Positions 1 through 8,472 of a DNA stretch of 14,657 nt are shown piece by piece (position 1 is the first letter of the stretch; the number at the start of each line of letters is the position of its first letter). Position numbers and translations under genes: made by a program. The notes below the pieces were generated by a model. It did not search any database. It was not told where the DNA came from and saw nothing but the letters and a program-made list of their open reading frames with translations. Source of the stretch: Bacteroidota bacterium (lineage in GTDB: Bacteria > Bacteroidota > Bacteroidia > Bacteroidales > Tenuifilaceae); contig JAEXVC010000235.1 in NCBI GenBank assembly GCA_023406715.1, positions 1-14,657 on the forward strand, written 5' to 3'.

Positions 1-545
1 GGGTAGTAATCCGCAGAACTAGTGGGAACTTTTGTAACTTTAGGAACTTCTTTAAAGATCCGAGCAAGTCTAAAATAGTAATAAGCTCTTAATGTTTTTG
101 CTTCAGCAATTAGCCTGTTTTTCAGGCTCAAGCTCATTGTATCATCAGGCTCAATGTTAGGTATATTAGCAATTGCCATATTGCATCTGTAGATACCTTG
201 GTACTGAGCTCTATAAAATTGTAACAAGGATTCGTTGCTTGCAGTTCCATTGAAATTTTCGAGTTGGAAAATATCCGACATATCAGATATTCCATTTCCT
301 CCTTTAAGTGCGTCGTCCGAAACAATATCTCCGTAAAACCACTCGTTAAAATATGTGTCCTTAAATTCCCATTGAAGAGGAGTATATGCCGCATTAACAG
401 CAAGAATTGCATCGTTACCTGTTTTGTAGAAGTTTTCTACGACTATCACTACTTGAGGCTCTTTATTTAGGAAGTCCTCTGAGCATGCAGTAATTGCACC
501 TACACTCATTAGTGCTAAAACTATGTATATGTGTATCTTTTTCAT
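1..545 (-). CDS. SusD/RagB-like outer-membrane lipoprotein (N-terminal part, cut by window edge)
   Basis: This is the start of a SusD-family glycan- or nutrient-binding lipoprotein, which sits on the cell surface as a lid over its SusC partner. The reading frame begins at the ATG complementary to 543-545 and stays open to the window edge, giving about 181 residues. The N-terminus is a lipoprotein signal: MKK, a hydrophobic stretch, and a lipobox AITAC with Cys21 as the predicted lipidated residue. It is followed by SEDFLNKEPQ, the usual start of mature SusD proteins. Around residues 150-170 the run AEAKTLRAYYYFRLARIF matches the conserved TPR-helix motif of the family. The gene starts 27 bases after the SusC stop codon, so the two are almost certainly co-transcribed. 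Family assignment is firm; the ligand cannot be told from this fragment. Confidence 0.93.
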   Translation of the reverse strand, partial: MKKIHIYIVLALMSVGAITACSEDFLNKEPQVVIVVENFYKTGNDAILAVNAAYTPLQWEFKDTYFNEWFYGDIVSDDALKGGNGISDMSDIFQLENFNGTASNESLLQFYRAQYQGIYRCNMAIANIPNIEPDDTMSLSLKNRLIAEAKTLRAYYYFRLARIFKEVPKVTKVPTSSADYY

Positions 546-572
546 TGTATTGCTTTTTAATTTGAGTGATTA

Positions 573-3500
573 CTAAAATTTCAATGTTACACCCATTGTT
601 AGGGTTCTTGCCTGTGGGTATGTTCCTCTATCGACCCCCATATCTAAACCGTTTGTAATTCCAATTTCAGGGTCGAATCCGGAATACTTTGTAAAGGTTA
701 AAAGGTTTGTTGCTGCTATGTAAATACGAGCTTCATATAAACCAACCCTTTCGCTCAATAGTTTAGGAATAGTATATCCTATTTGAAGGTTTTTAAGCCT
801 TAGGTAAGCGCCATCTTCAATGTATCTACTTGAGGCTTTTAAATTCATAGCACTACCCCCAGGATTGGCTAAAGTATTTGACGTTCCCTTGCCACTCCAT
901 GCATTAAGCATTTTTGTGTCTAGGTTAAATTGTCCAGTTCCTTCTGTGAAATACTTGTTACAGTTGAAAATCTTATTTCCATAAACACCCTGAAAGAATA
1001 TCTGGATATCAAAACCTTTATAAGCAAGTGAAGCATTAAATCCATAGGTCATGCTTGGAATTGGGCTGCCAAGGTTGACTTTATCTTTATCATCTATTTT
1101 ATTGTCGTCGTTCTGGTTCACAAAACGATAATCTCCTGGTTGTGCATCGCTTTGGATTTGTTGCCCTGTAGAGTTTGTATATTCTTCAACATCGTAATTA
1201 TCCTGAAAAATTCCGTCAATCTGATAACCATAGAATGATCCAATAGGATCTCCTACCCTTGTTCTTGTAAGGTTTTCACCAAAAAAAGGAGCTTTGTAAA
1301 TATCTTCGCCACCTCCAAGCGATATTACTTCGTTTTTAATTGTTGCAAGGTTAGCTCCTAACGAGAAATCAAATTCTCCAATTTTTTGTTTATAATCGGC
1401 AGAAAATTCAAAACCGCTATTTCTTACTTTTCCAGCATTTGCAGTTGGATAAAATATTACCCCAACATTACCGGGTAGAGGTACATCAACTAGCATATCC
1501 TTGGTGTCTTTAATGTAATACTCGATAGTTATGGCCAATTTGTTATCAAGTAATGTCAGATCTGTTCCAATATTAAGTTGCTCAGTAGTTTCCCATTTAA
1601 TATCCTCGTTAGGTATGGTAAGTGGAGCACCACCAGTAACAAGGGCTTGTGGGTTTCCAAAAACATAGCCAACGAATGTTGCATTACTTGCTAGTATTGA
1701 AGGAGTGTAAGCGTAGTTACCAATTTCTTGATTTCCTATACGTCCCCATCCAATGCGGAGCTTAAGTGAGTTAATACTTGTGTTGAAGTCAGAGAAGAAA
1801 TCTTCTTTATGTACATTCCAACCTAAGGCAAATGAAGGGAATATTCCCCAGCGATTTGACTTTCCGAACCGAGAAGAGCCGTCGCGTCGAATATTAAAGG
1901 TGAATAAGTATTTGCTGCTATAGGAGTATTGTATACGACCGAAGTATGAAAGCATTGAACTTTCTGATGCACTACTTCCAACGGTCGGATTTTTGGTAGT
2001 ATTATTTAAATACCAAAGGTTCGGGCTTTCGTTTGGAATATTAGTTCCCGAGGCACCAAGATATTCTCCACGACTTTCTTGTGCTGTGGTACCTACCATT
2101 AACGTTAAGTCGTGTTTTTGCTGGAATATTTTATTGTAGGTAAGTGTGTTCTCCCATTGCCATGTAAAGTACTTTTCGTCACTAAATACAAGGAAATTAT
2201 TCTCCATGTAATCATTTGTTGATATAAAGTATTTTGGTTTGAAGTTTCTGAACTTTCCGTATGAAATATCTATTCCATAGTCTGATTTAAATGTTAATCC
2301 TTTGATTGGAGTAAAATCTGCATATACATTACCTACAGCCCTATTCCATTCCTGCTCTGGATGCTGATTTTCAATCATACTTATAGGGTTAATAAGGTTT
2401 GTTGTACTAGAAGGAGTTATTCGTCCATCGGGATATTTTACCGGATCCCATGGTGCAAATGCTATTGCACTATTAAGAACAGAGTAATTTTCGTTATTTG
2501 TGGCTACTCCTCTATTTTTTGAGTTGTAAAATGACAAATTCTCGCCAACTTTTATTACTTTATTTAGTTGATGAGAAGTATTTACCCTAAAAGTAATGCG
2601 CTTATATTTTGATGAGATTATGATGCCTTCCTGATCTAAATAGCCTAGGCTAAGAGAGTAAGTGCTGGTTTCGCTACCCCCGTCGGTAGTGAAGTGGTAG
2701 TTGCTAATACGTGCATTGTCGTTAAATACTACTTCCTGCCAGTCTGTATCGTAATTCTCATAATTTATATTTGTTGGAATGTATGGATTAGTACTTAAAC
2801 CAAATTTTGTATAAACCCAGTCTGAGAAGCTAGTATAAGTGGCATCATTTGGGTCGTACCCTTTAAATTTTGCATACTGTTCTATATTCATCATATCAAG
2901 TGTTTTCCACTTGTTTTGAATACCAGTATAGTAACTGAATGTAGAGTTCATTCTTGATTGCGTTTTGCCACTGTTAGTGGTAATCATAACAACACCATTT
3001 GCACCTCTAGATCCATAAATTGCAGTTGCCGAGGCGTCTTTTAATATTTCCATCGACTTTATGTCCGAAGGATTCAGAAAATTAATGTTTGATAGGGCAA
3101 CACCGTCAACAACATACAAAGGATCGCTATTTCCAACTGTTCCAACCCCTCTAACTCTTACTGTTACACTACTTCCTGGTTGTCCAGTATTTGCTGTCAC
3201 AGTAACACCCGCAACTTTTCCTTGAATTGCTTGGTCAATACCTGTAGTTTGGGCTTTTTGGATCTTCTCTGAGGTTACAGTAGCTACAGAACCTGTTAAA
3301 TCGCTTTTCTTAACAGTGCCATAACCAACCACCACAACTTCTTCCAATTGTTTACTATCTAATTGAAGTGTAATTGATAATGGTTTGTTATTTATAATTG
3401 GTATTTCTTGGGTAATATACCCTATAAAAGATAAAACTAAAGTACTGCCTAGTTCGGCTTTAATTGAGAATTCTCCGTCTATATTGGAGGACGTTCCAAT

Positions 3501-3647
3501 TGTTGTACCTTTTATAATTACAGAAACTCCTGGTAATGGTTGGTTATTGTCGCTGGACAAAATTTTTCCATTAATATTTAATGGTTGAGCATACATTAAA
3601 TAGGAGTTCAAACACAACAGAGTAAATATGAAAAATCGTTTAATCAT
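573..3647 (-). CDS. SusC/RagA-family TonB-dependent outer-membrane transporter
   Basis: A 1024-residue outer-membrane transporter that imports oligosaccharides or other nutrients using TonB-ExbBD energy and works with the SusD-like lipoprotein downstream. Residues 1-20 are a signal peptide ending in YAQ. Residues about 22-100 form the CarboxypepD_reg-like domain typical of Bacteroidota SusC proteins (PLPGVSVIIKGT, then a DGEFSI motif). The segment LEEVVVVGYGTVKKSDLTGS at 101-120 is the TonB-box region leading into the plug domain, which includes DPLYVVDGV (175-183) and ILKDASATAIYGSRGANGV (201-219). The rest is a beta-barrel ending in a terminal Phe (VTLKF). Length and domain order are normal for the family. 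A near-consensus promoter precedes it, and the regulator gene lies directly upstream in the same direction. The substrate is unknown because no hydrolase or transporter gene accompanies it here. Confidence 0.96.
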   Translation of the reverse strand: MIKRFFIFTLLCLNSYLMYAQPLNINGKILSSDNNQPLPGVSVIIKGTTIGTSSNIDGEFSIKAELGSTLVLSFIGYITQEIPIINNKPLSITLQLDSKQLEEVVVVGYGTVKKSDLTGSVATVTSEKIQKAQTTGIDQAIQGKVAGVTVTANTGQPGSSVTVRVRGVGTVGNSDPLYVVDGVALSNINFLNPSDIKSMEILKDASATAIYGSRGANGVVMITTNSGKTQSRMNSTFSYYTGIQNKWKTLDMMNIEQYAKFKGYDPNDATYTSFSDWVYTKFGLSTNPYIPTNINYENYDTDWQEVVFNDNARISNYHFTTDGGSETSTYSLSLGYLDQEGIIISSKYKRITFRVNTSHQLNKVIKVGENLSFYNSKNRGVATNNENYSVLNSAIAFAPWDPVKYPDGRITPSSTTNLINPISMIENQHPEQEWNRAVGNVYADFTPIKGLTFKSDYGIDISYGKFRNFKPKYFISTNDYMENNFLVFSDEKYFTWQWENTLTYNKIFQQKHDLTLMVGTTAQESRGEYLGASGTNIPNESPNLWYLNNTTKNPTVGSSASESSMLSYFGRIQYSYSSKYLFTFNIRRDGSSRFGKSNRWGIFPSFALGWNVHKEDFFSDFNTSINSLKLRIGWGRIGNQEIGNYAYTPSILASNATFVGYVFGNPQALVTGGAPLTIPNEDIKWETTEQLNIGTDLTLLDNKLAITIEYYIKDTKDMLVDVPLPGNVGVIFYPTANAGKVRNSGFEFSADYKQKIGEFDFSLGANLATIKNEVISLGGGEDIYKAPFFGENLTRTRVGDPIGSFYGYQIDGIFQDNYDVEEYTNSTGQQIQSDAQPGDYRFVNQNDDNKIDDKDKVNLGSPIPSMTYGFNASLAYKGFDIQIFFQGVYGNKIFNCNKYFTEGTGQFNLDTKMLNAWSGKGTSNTLANPGGSAMNLKASSRYIEDGAYLRLKNLQIGYTIPKLLSERVGLYEARIYIAATNLLTFTKYSGFDPEIGITNGLDMGVDRGTYPQARTLTMGVTLKF

Positions 3648-3673
3648 AGGTTTAGTTTTGGCTTTAACGTTTA

Positions 3674-3705
3674 CAAATTTATAGTGAATGAACTTGAATT
3701 AACAA
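3674..3705 (-). promoter_or_regulatory. Predicted promoter of the susC-like/susD-like operon
   Basis: On the minus strand a perfect Bacteroidota -7 element TAAATTTG (TAnnTTTG) lies at 3681-3674. A TTG at 3705-3703, 21 bases upstream, could serve as the -33 element. Transcription would begin near 3667, leaving a short leader of about 20 bases before the ATG at 3647. The match is by motif only. Confidence 0.5.
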
Positions 3706-3729
3706 TTTTTAACCTATATAGAAATACAA

Positions 3730-3751
3730 CAATATTGATTCTTGATATCAA
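3730..3751. promoter_or_regulatory. Paired palindromes upstream of the susC-like promoter, candidate operator
   Basis: Two perfect palindromes, CAATATTG (3730-3737) and TTGATATCAA (3742-3751), sit about 25-45 bases upstream of the predicted -33 element, where an activator would bind. A third palindrome (AATCA-T-TGATT, 3841-3851) lies further upstream. The regulator gene next door encodes a C-terminal HTH, so it is the natural candidate to bind here. AT-rich DNA yields such palindromes by chance, so this is tentative. Confidence 0.3.
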
Positions 3752-3781
3752 CAAAAACACAACACTTTTTGTACAAATAAT

Positions 3782-3948
3782 TTATATATAGTTATTTATG
3801 TTTTTGTTTATATTCAGCATCGGCAATTTTTTAACTATACAATCATTGATTTGAGGATTGAATCTTTTAAAACAATGAATGATGTCCTCCTGCGTATTTT
3901 TTTTCTTTAACATGAGGAAAGAATTATTAAATGGAAGTACTAGGCATT
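3782..3948. other. Non-coding stretch between regulator terminator and susC-like promoter region
   Basis: This is the middle of the roughly 396-base gap between the regulator and the susC-like gene. It is AT-rich and holds no convincing ORF or RNA structure. Apart from the 11-base palindrome at 3841-3851, nothing recognisable was seen. Confidence 0.4.
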
Positions 3949-3981
3949 AAAAAAAAAGAATTGACAATTATGCCAATTCTT
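3949..3981 (-). terminator. Rho-independent terminator of the regulator gene
   Basis: On the minus strand, 8-base arms AAGAATTG and CAATTCTT (3981-3974 and 3963-3956) enclose a 10-base loop and run into nine T residues (3957-3949). It lies about 60 bases after the regulator stop codon. It separates the regulator transcript from the susC-like operon, which therefore needs its own promoter. Confidence 0.75.
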
Positions 3982-4043
3982 ATAACAAATTTGATATTCT
4001 TTTGTTTGGAAAGTATGGTTTAGAGTATTGTATCTCAGTGTAT

Positions 4044-6971
4044 TTATATATTCATTAGGTAGTCGTAAAGGTTGTGTTCCCGGTCAATCTTCAGTTTCTT
4101 TCTCAATCTGTACCTACTTATCTCTAAACTCCTTACCGAGATATTCATTAACGGTGCTATTTCTTTTGATGCTAAATTCATTCGGAGGTATGCTGCTAAT
4201 CTCATATCTTTAGAGGTTAGTTCAGGGTGTAGTTCTTTTAATCTATGCAAGAAATTCTCATGGACTTGGTCGAAATTTTTTTCAAATACCACCCATTTGT
4301 CTTTCTGTTCAAGGCCCTTATTAATTTTCCGGATAAGGTGGTTGATTTTGTTACTTTCCTTTAAGGATGGGTTTTCGCGAACTAAATCCTGTAAAGTTTC
4401 TTTTATGTCGCCTAATACCATGTTTTTCTGAATTATATCCATGGTAACATTGGCGAGCTCTTTGCTTTTGTAGATTATATCGGTTTGTAATTTTTCGTTT
4501 TTAAGGATATTTAATTCATTCTCAGTTTCTTGCGCCTTATGCTTAAGTTCGATTCCTTGTCGAATCATTTTTTTCCGTTGTGTAAGATATGCTTTTCGTT
4601 TTTCATGGTTTACTCTGGTTTTAATCACAATGAATGATGCAAAGGATAAGCCTGTAAATAATAGGAAATAAACTAAATACGCATACCATGACCTATGTAT
4701 AGGCGGTTTTATTTTGAATGATACACTCGTTTTTCCAGATGTTTCTTTTTCGTCAATTGTACATTCAATATCAACAGTATAATCATTATCCTTAAGTTCA
4801 TTTAAATCAAGAATATTCCCGTTTATCCAGTTGCTCCAACCTCCATCGTTTATTTTATACCTGAACTTAACGAGATTTTGACTTGAAAAGAATGGCATTG
4901 TAAGGTTGAGTTTTAGAAACCTTTTTCTAAAGGGGATTTCTCCCAAGTTGTTTTTATCGGGATCGATTATCGGTATTCTTTCACTTTGATTGTATGGATT
5001 GCTATTTGTGATACTCTCCACCCAAGCTAAAGAAAGCGGAATTTTTTCTGTTTCCGACTGCCCTAAGCTATCGTTGTAAAGCACAAAGCCATCTTCGGTT
5101 CCTATAAGGTAATGCTCCCTGTTTAGAGATAGCACATTTTCGTAACTTCCAGATAAAGTGCTATTTATTAGAAGGAACGACCGTGTGTTGAGGTCGTATA
5201 TTTTATCGTTCAAAAGGGTTAATAGTTGAATTGAACCTCGCTTGAAAGCCCATATTTTCTTGTTGTTACTTTCTATAATTCTTGTTAGATGACTTGCATT
5301 TCCATTAAAAAAAGTATCCCATTTGGAATCGTAAATAAATTTATTGCTTTGGTAGTCAAATTCATAAATTCCTTTTTCTGTTGTGGCAATTACCTTGTTT
5401 CGTACAAGAACCGCATCGTTATTATAGTCCATTGGAAGGTCGCTGGTGCTATTATGAATTATGACCTTGGAAATGGATTTATAATCCGCCGTTAGTTGAA
5501 TTTGGTAAATGGCCTTATAGCCGTGGCTCATCCACAAATAACCATTACTATCAAAAAAGAATCGTCGGGCAGACTCTTCTAGTCCTCTTATTTTATGGAT
5601 AATCTCAAATGAGTTATTGTTTTCCCGGAGTAAATAAAAGCCATAGTATGTTCCCATAATGAACAAGTTTTGTTCATTGGGTATTGGACAAATATTCCAA
5701 ACACCAGAATTATCGAATATCAGTTTTGCGCTATTGTCTTGAATTAGGTATAATCCATTATTGTGGCCACAAAGAAGTTTTCCGTTTAGATTAAATAATC
5801 CCCATACCTGCCCTGAGGTATTTGGAACTATTTCAAAATCATTTGTTTCAAGTGCGTTTTTATCATTTTTTTTAAGGTTGAGTTTGAATAATCCTTGATT
5901 TGTACCCGCATAAAGGTTGCCGTTAAAGATAATTGAGCAGTACCCTGTTCCAAAACCGCCTTTTTTTCTTACGAACGATAGAGGAGAGTTTACCTTAACA
6001 TAGTCAATACCATTATCAAGCCCTAGCCATATGTTTTGTAGGTTGTCAATATATAAACTTAGTATGGTATTATCCTGAAGCCCGTTCTGATTATTTACTG
6101 ATTGATTTATATTGCCTTTTTCGTCGGTAATTATTAGTCCATTTGAAACGGTACCAAATGCAAAAAGGCTATTGTTAATTTTCTGTGCAGTGAAAAGGGT
6201 GTGTTTAAGTACAAATTTATTGGCTTGTGTTTCCCATACTTTTGTTTTGCCGTTTTCAAGTATATAAAAACCATTATACTGAGTTCCTATAAGAAGTTGT
6301 TCCTCGTTAAGTTTAAAAATGCTCCAAACCTCTTTATCCCTGAAAAAATCACCCCCTTTAATAAGTATAGGGTTATCATTCTCAATACTGAGTAGTCCTT
6401 TGTTTCTTTCGTAAACAAAAAGGGTTTTATCTATCAGGTATGAAAATCGATACTCGTTATCTGGACTTATGGCTTTGTAGAACTCGTTATTTTTAAATAT
6501 CAAGATAGATTTGAATGATTGAAAAAATATAAGGTTTCCATTTTTGTGAATTCTCCATATTTCGCCGTAATTTCTATATTCCTCAGGTATTTTTTCGTTC
6601 CACGATTGGAACACTGGTCTACCTGTATTGTCGTGGTTTAGCAACCCTAACTCGTTGAATGCACCTACAAGTATTGAGTCTTTTCCAATGGAAATTACGC
6701 ATCGAACAATTGAGTAGTTCGACATTTCTATGAGTTGCCAATCGTAGCCTGTATATTGAAGTATGCCTTGGTTATTGCCAAAGTACATATAGCCTTCGCT
6801 TCCTTGACAGATACTCCAGTTTTGGGTGCTAGCATTATATTCGCTTTTTGTGAAATTTTCAATTATTGGAACACCTGTAATATCCTGACAATTAGCTTTA
6901 TTGAAGAGTGCTGTTTGGAGTAGTAGGAAAAGTAGGCTATATGTTGTTGTTATTGTTAGTCTGTTTCTCAT
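4044..6971 (-). CDS. Transmembrane one-component regulator: propeller sensor, triple-Y domain, TM helix, coiled coil, HTH
   Basis: A 975-residue sensor-regulator of the Bacteroidota group annotated as ligand-binding sensor plus HTH proteins. Residues 1-28 look like a signal peptide or signal anchor. About residues 40-660 form a periplasmic beta-propeller of repeats such as NNQGILQYTG and LGLDNGIDYV. Residues about 670-755 fit the triple-tyrosine domain (FRYKINDGGWSNW, ending in the PP motif before the membrane). One TM helix lies near 760-785, then a charged coiled coil to about 850. The last 62 residues are a LuxR-like HTH (LTSKDMRLAAYLRMN, SKEIAPLMNISVRSLEISRY, RLRKKL). There is no histidine kinase or receiver domain, so signal sensing and DNA binding sit in one protein crossing the inner membrane. 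Its position directly upstream of the susC/susD-like genes suggests it controls them. A separate terminator follows it. Confidence 0.92.
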   Translation of the reverse strand: MRNRLTITTTYSLLFLLLQTALFNKANCQDITGVPIIENFTKSEYNASTQNWSICQGSEGYMYFGNNQGILQYTGYDWQLIEMSNYSIVRCVISIGKDSILVGAFNELGLLNHDNTGRPVFQSWNEKIPEEYRNYGEIWRIHKNGNLIFFQSFKSILIFKNNEFYKAISPDNEYRFSYLIDKTLFVYERNKGLLSIENDNPILIKGGDFFRDKEVWSIFKLNEEQLLIGTQYNGFYILENGKTKVWETQANKFVLKHTLFTAQKINNSLFAFGTVSNGLIITDEKGNINQSVNNQNGLQDNTILSLYIDNLQNIWLGLDNGIDYVKVNSPLSFVRKKGGFGTGYCSIIFNGNLYAGTNQGLFKLNLKKNDKNALETNDFEIVPNTSGQVWGLFNLNGKLLCGHNNGLYLIQDNSAKLIFDNSGVWNICPIPNEQNLFIMGTYYGFYLLRENNNSFEIIHKIRGLEESARRFFFDSNGYLWMSHGYKAIYQIQLTADYKSISKVIIHNSTSDLPMDYNNDAVLVRNKVIATTEKGIYEFDYQSNKFIYDSKWDTFFNGNASHLTRIIESNNKKIWAFKRGSIQLLTLLNDKIYDLNTRSFLLINSTLSGSYENVLSLNREHYLIGTEDGFVLYNDSLGQSETEKIPLSLAWVESITNSNPYNQSERIPIIDPDKNNLGEIPFRKRFLKLNLTMPFFSSQNLVKFRYKINDGGWSNWINGNILDLNELKDNDYTVDIECTIDEKETSGKTSVSFKIKPPIHRSWYAYLVYFLLFTGLSFASFIVIKTRVNHEKRKAYLTQRKKMIRQGIELKHKAQETENELNILKNEKLQTDIIYKSKELANVTMDIIQKNMVLGDIKETLQDLVRENPSLKESNKINHLIRKINKGLEQKDKWVVFEKNFDQVHENFLHRLKELHPELTSKDMRLAAYLRMNLASKEIAPLMNISVRSLEISRYRLRKKLKIDREHNLYDYLMNI

Positions 6972-6988
6972 GGCATTTACTTAATATC

Positions 6989-7010
6989 AAATTTGAAGAA
7001 TTCAAATTTA
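6989..7010 (-). promoter_or_regulatory. Inverted repeat and -7 element before the regulator gene
   Basis: A perfect inverted repeat with 9-base arms AAATTTGAA (6989-6997) and TTCAAATTT (7001-7009) around a 3-base spacer lies 18 bases upstream of the regulator ATG. Read on the minus strand, one arm overlaps a perfect -7 element TAAATTTG (7010-7003). No TTG was found at a suitable -33 position, where the upstream terminator hairpin lies instead. A protein bound here would block the promoter or initial transcription, so autoregulation is a reasonable guess. Confidence 0.4.
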
Positions 7011-7012
7011 TT

Positions 7013-7045
7013 AAAAAAAGGCTAAACGTTGTAGTTTAGCCTTTT
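7013..7045 (-). terminator. Strong rho-independent terminator after the TIGR02265-like gene
   Basis: Twelve-base perfect arms AAAAGGCTAAAC (7016-7027) and GTTTAGCCTTTT (7034-7045) enclose a 6-base loop. On the minus strand the hairpin is followed by seven T residues (7019-7013). It lies 22 bases past the stop of the gene at 7068-7625 and insulates it from the regulator gene downstream. The short T run on the other side could give weak termination on the plus strand too. Confidence 0.88.
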
Positions 7046-7067
7046 CGAAAAACTCTATCAGAATACT

Positions 7068-7625
7068 TTAATCCCACATCGCCGTAATTTTCGACGATAG
7101 TTGGTTTCCGTCTACCTTATTTTCCACATCAACCTTTAATGGCGATTTAAGAGTGATTTCAAGTGTGTGTTCAATCCAGCCTGCAATTCGTTCCATAATT
7201 AATTTCTCGTTTGGGTGAAATTTGGCCAACTGCAGAACCGTTTTTTTCTCTGCATTTTCTATCACCTTAATATCTGCAGGTTGGTAATATGTTGAGAAAA
7301 TATTGGAAGCACGACTTAATACAAAATGAGGAGAACTAATTCTTACAAATATCTTGTAAATTCCTTTAAGCGCAATATCTGAACTGAACCGCCCAATTTC
7401 GCGGGCAGCCATAGTGTTATCGCCACCATAAAATAGGTCGGCTGCTTTTTGGGTTGGAATAATAACCGAATCCATTAACGGATACCAGGTTGTGGCGTAA
7501 ATGGGCTGTTCCATTATGTGCCTCGATGATTCGGGTAACGATTTAACCCACTCGTTATAGCGGTTGTAGAAATTTGCCTTTACAAAATCGGGTGTAGCTT
7601 TTACGGCAGAACCTTTAATTTCCAT
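7068..7625 (-). CDS. TIGR02265/DUF2378-like protein of unknown function
   Basis: A 185-residue soluble protein without signal peptide or membrane helix. The pattern of a leading G-S-A-V, a WYPLMDSV motif (residues 47-54), AAREIGRFSS near 73-82, GIYKIFVRISSPHFVLSRAS near 88-107, and an SxxYYQPADIKV segment resembles the TIGR02265/DUF2378 family, best known from myxobacteria and of unsettled function. The assignment is from remembered family pattern, so it is moderate. The gene is divergent from the RIC-like gene across a 154-base gap. It has its own possible promoter and a strong terminator, so it is monocistronic. The neighbourhood suggests, but does not prove, a shared role in redox or gas sensing. 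Confidence 0.6.
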   Translation of the reverse strand: MEIKGSAVKATPDFVKANFYNRYNEWVKSLPESSRHIMEQPIYATTWYPLMDSVIIPTQKAADLFYGGDNTMAAREIGRFSSDIALKGIYKIFVRISSPHFVLSRASNIFSTYYQPADIKVIENAEKKTVLQLAKFHPNEKLIMERIAGWIEHTLEITLKSPLKVDVENKVDGNQLSSKITAMWD

Positions 7626-7650
7626 AAGTTTAATTTTTTCATTCCCTTTA

Positions 7651-7680
7651 CTAAAGTAGCATCTTTATTTAGATATCCAA
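7651..7680 (-). promoter_or_regulatory. Possible promoter of the TIGR02265-like gene
   Basis: On the minus strand TACTTTAG (7658-7651) differs from the TAnnTTTG -7 consensus at one base. A TTG (7680-7678) lies 19 bases upstream as a possible -33 element. The leader would be about 20 bases. This is a motif match only. Confidence 0.35.
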
Positions 7681-7727
7681 AATCCCAATCAATAAATTTA
7701 TACAATCGCTTTATACGGCTGTTTAGC

Positions 7728-7744
7728 GTTGAACTATTTTCAAC
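7728..7744. promoter_or_regulatory. 17-base inverted repeat before the RIC-like operon, candidate operator
   Basis: GTTGAA and its exact complement TTCAAC flank a 5-base centre, ending 35 bases before the ATG at 7780. The half-site resembles the TTGA/TCAA halves bound by CRP/FNR-family regulators, but the spacing is one base longer than the usual FNR site. No clear TAnnTTTG promoter was found for this operon, so the repeat is the best regulatory candidate in the gap. Confidence 0.35.
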
Positions 7745-7779
7745 TATTTGTGTTTACAGTGCAAACCTAATTTTTACAG

Positions 7780-8472
7780 ATGAAGTCAGTTTTTACCCGT
7801 GAACATAGAATGGCCGACTTGGTTCTATCCAACTATAATTTACTCCCCATTATTAACCGATTTGGCATTCGGCTGGGATTTAGGGATAAAACCGTTGAGC
7901 AGATTTGTAGGGAACGCAATGTGAATCCCGATTTCTTTTTGGCCATAATAAATACCTACATCAATCCCGATTTTTTACCCGATTCTGGTTTAGTTAATGT
8001 TCCCGTAACCTCAATTGTCGATTATTTGCAGCAAACCCACAGGTATTATATCGATTATAACGTGCCAGAGATTGAGCGCTTGCTGAACCTGCTACTACAA
8101 AGTTCAAGTTCTCAAAACCTACAACTTATAGAGAAGTTTTACTTGGATTATAAGGTTGAGCTAATAGAGCATATTCAGAACGAGGAGGTTCAGGTCTTTC
8201 CGTATGTACTGAATCTTGTAAATGAACGTAAGCGCATACAACACTATAGCATTCATGCATTTGAGCGTGAACATACCGATTTGGATGAGAAACTTTCCGA
8301 TTTACGGAATCTTATTATAAAATTTCTTGAACCAACATATAACGATAATTACTGTAACGACTTCCTTTATGCACTCCAGCGCTTTGAGGACGATTTGAAG
8401 GACCATACCCGTATTGAGGATAAAATACTTGTTCCAATAGTCGCTAAAATTGAAGAAGAGCTGAATGGTTAG
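7780..8472 (+). CDS. RIC/YtfE/ScdA-like di-iron hemerythrin-fold protein lacking the N-terminal Cys pair
   Basis: A 230-residue protein resembling the YtfE/ScdA (RIC) family, which is linked to repair of iron centres and nitric-oxide handling. Candidate iron ligands are His87, His131, Glu135 (HIQNE), His165 (EREH), His209 and Glu213 (HTRIE). Their order and spacing closely match the ligands known for E. coli YtfE (H84, H129, E133, H160, H204, E208), so a di-iron site is likely. Residues about 12-62 align with the ScdA_N domain (RFGIRLGF, then TVEQICRERNVNPDFFLAIIN), but the characteristic CCGG motif is absent and Gly-Phe stands in its place. The gene overlaps the next one by 8 bases, which implies translational coupling with the regulator. 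The hemerythrin fold is confident; equivalence to RIC in activity is not. Confidence 0.82.
   Translation: MKSVFTREHRMADLVLSNYNLLPIINRFGIRLGFRDKTVEQICRERNVNPDFFLAIINTYINPDFLPDSGLVNVPVTSIVDYLQQTHRYYIDYNVPEIERLLNLLLQSSSSQNLQLIEKFYLDYKVELIEHIQNEEVQVFPYVLNLVNERKRIQHYSIHAFEREHTDLDEKLSDLRNLIIKFLEPTYNDNYCNDFLYALQRFEDDLKDHTRIEDKILVPIVAKIEEELNG

Noticed and set aside
4072..4431. Plus-strand ORF of 119 codons inside the regulator gene
   Set aside because: It overlaps the well-supported HTH and coiled-coil coding region on the other strand and resembles no protein.
7734..7752. A TATTTG near the RIC-like gene as its -7 element
   Set aside because: It lacks the two-base spacing of TAnnTTTG and no TTG lies at a suitable distance upstream.
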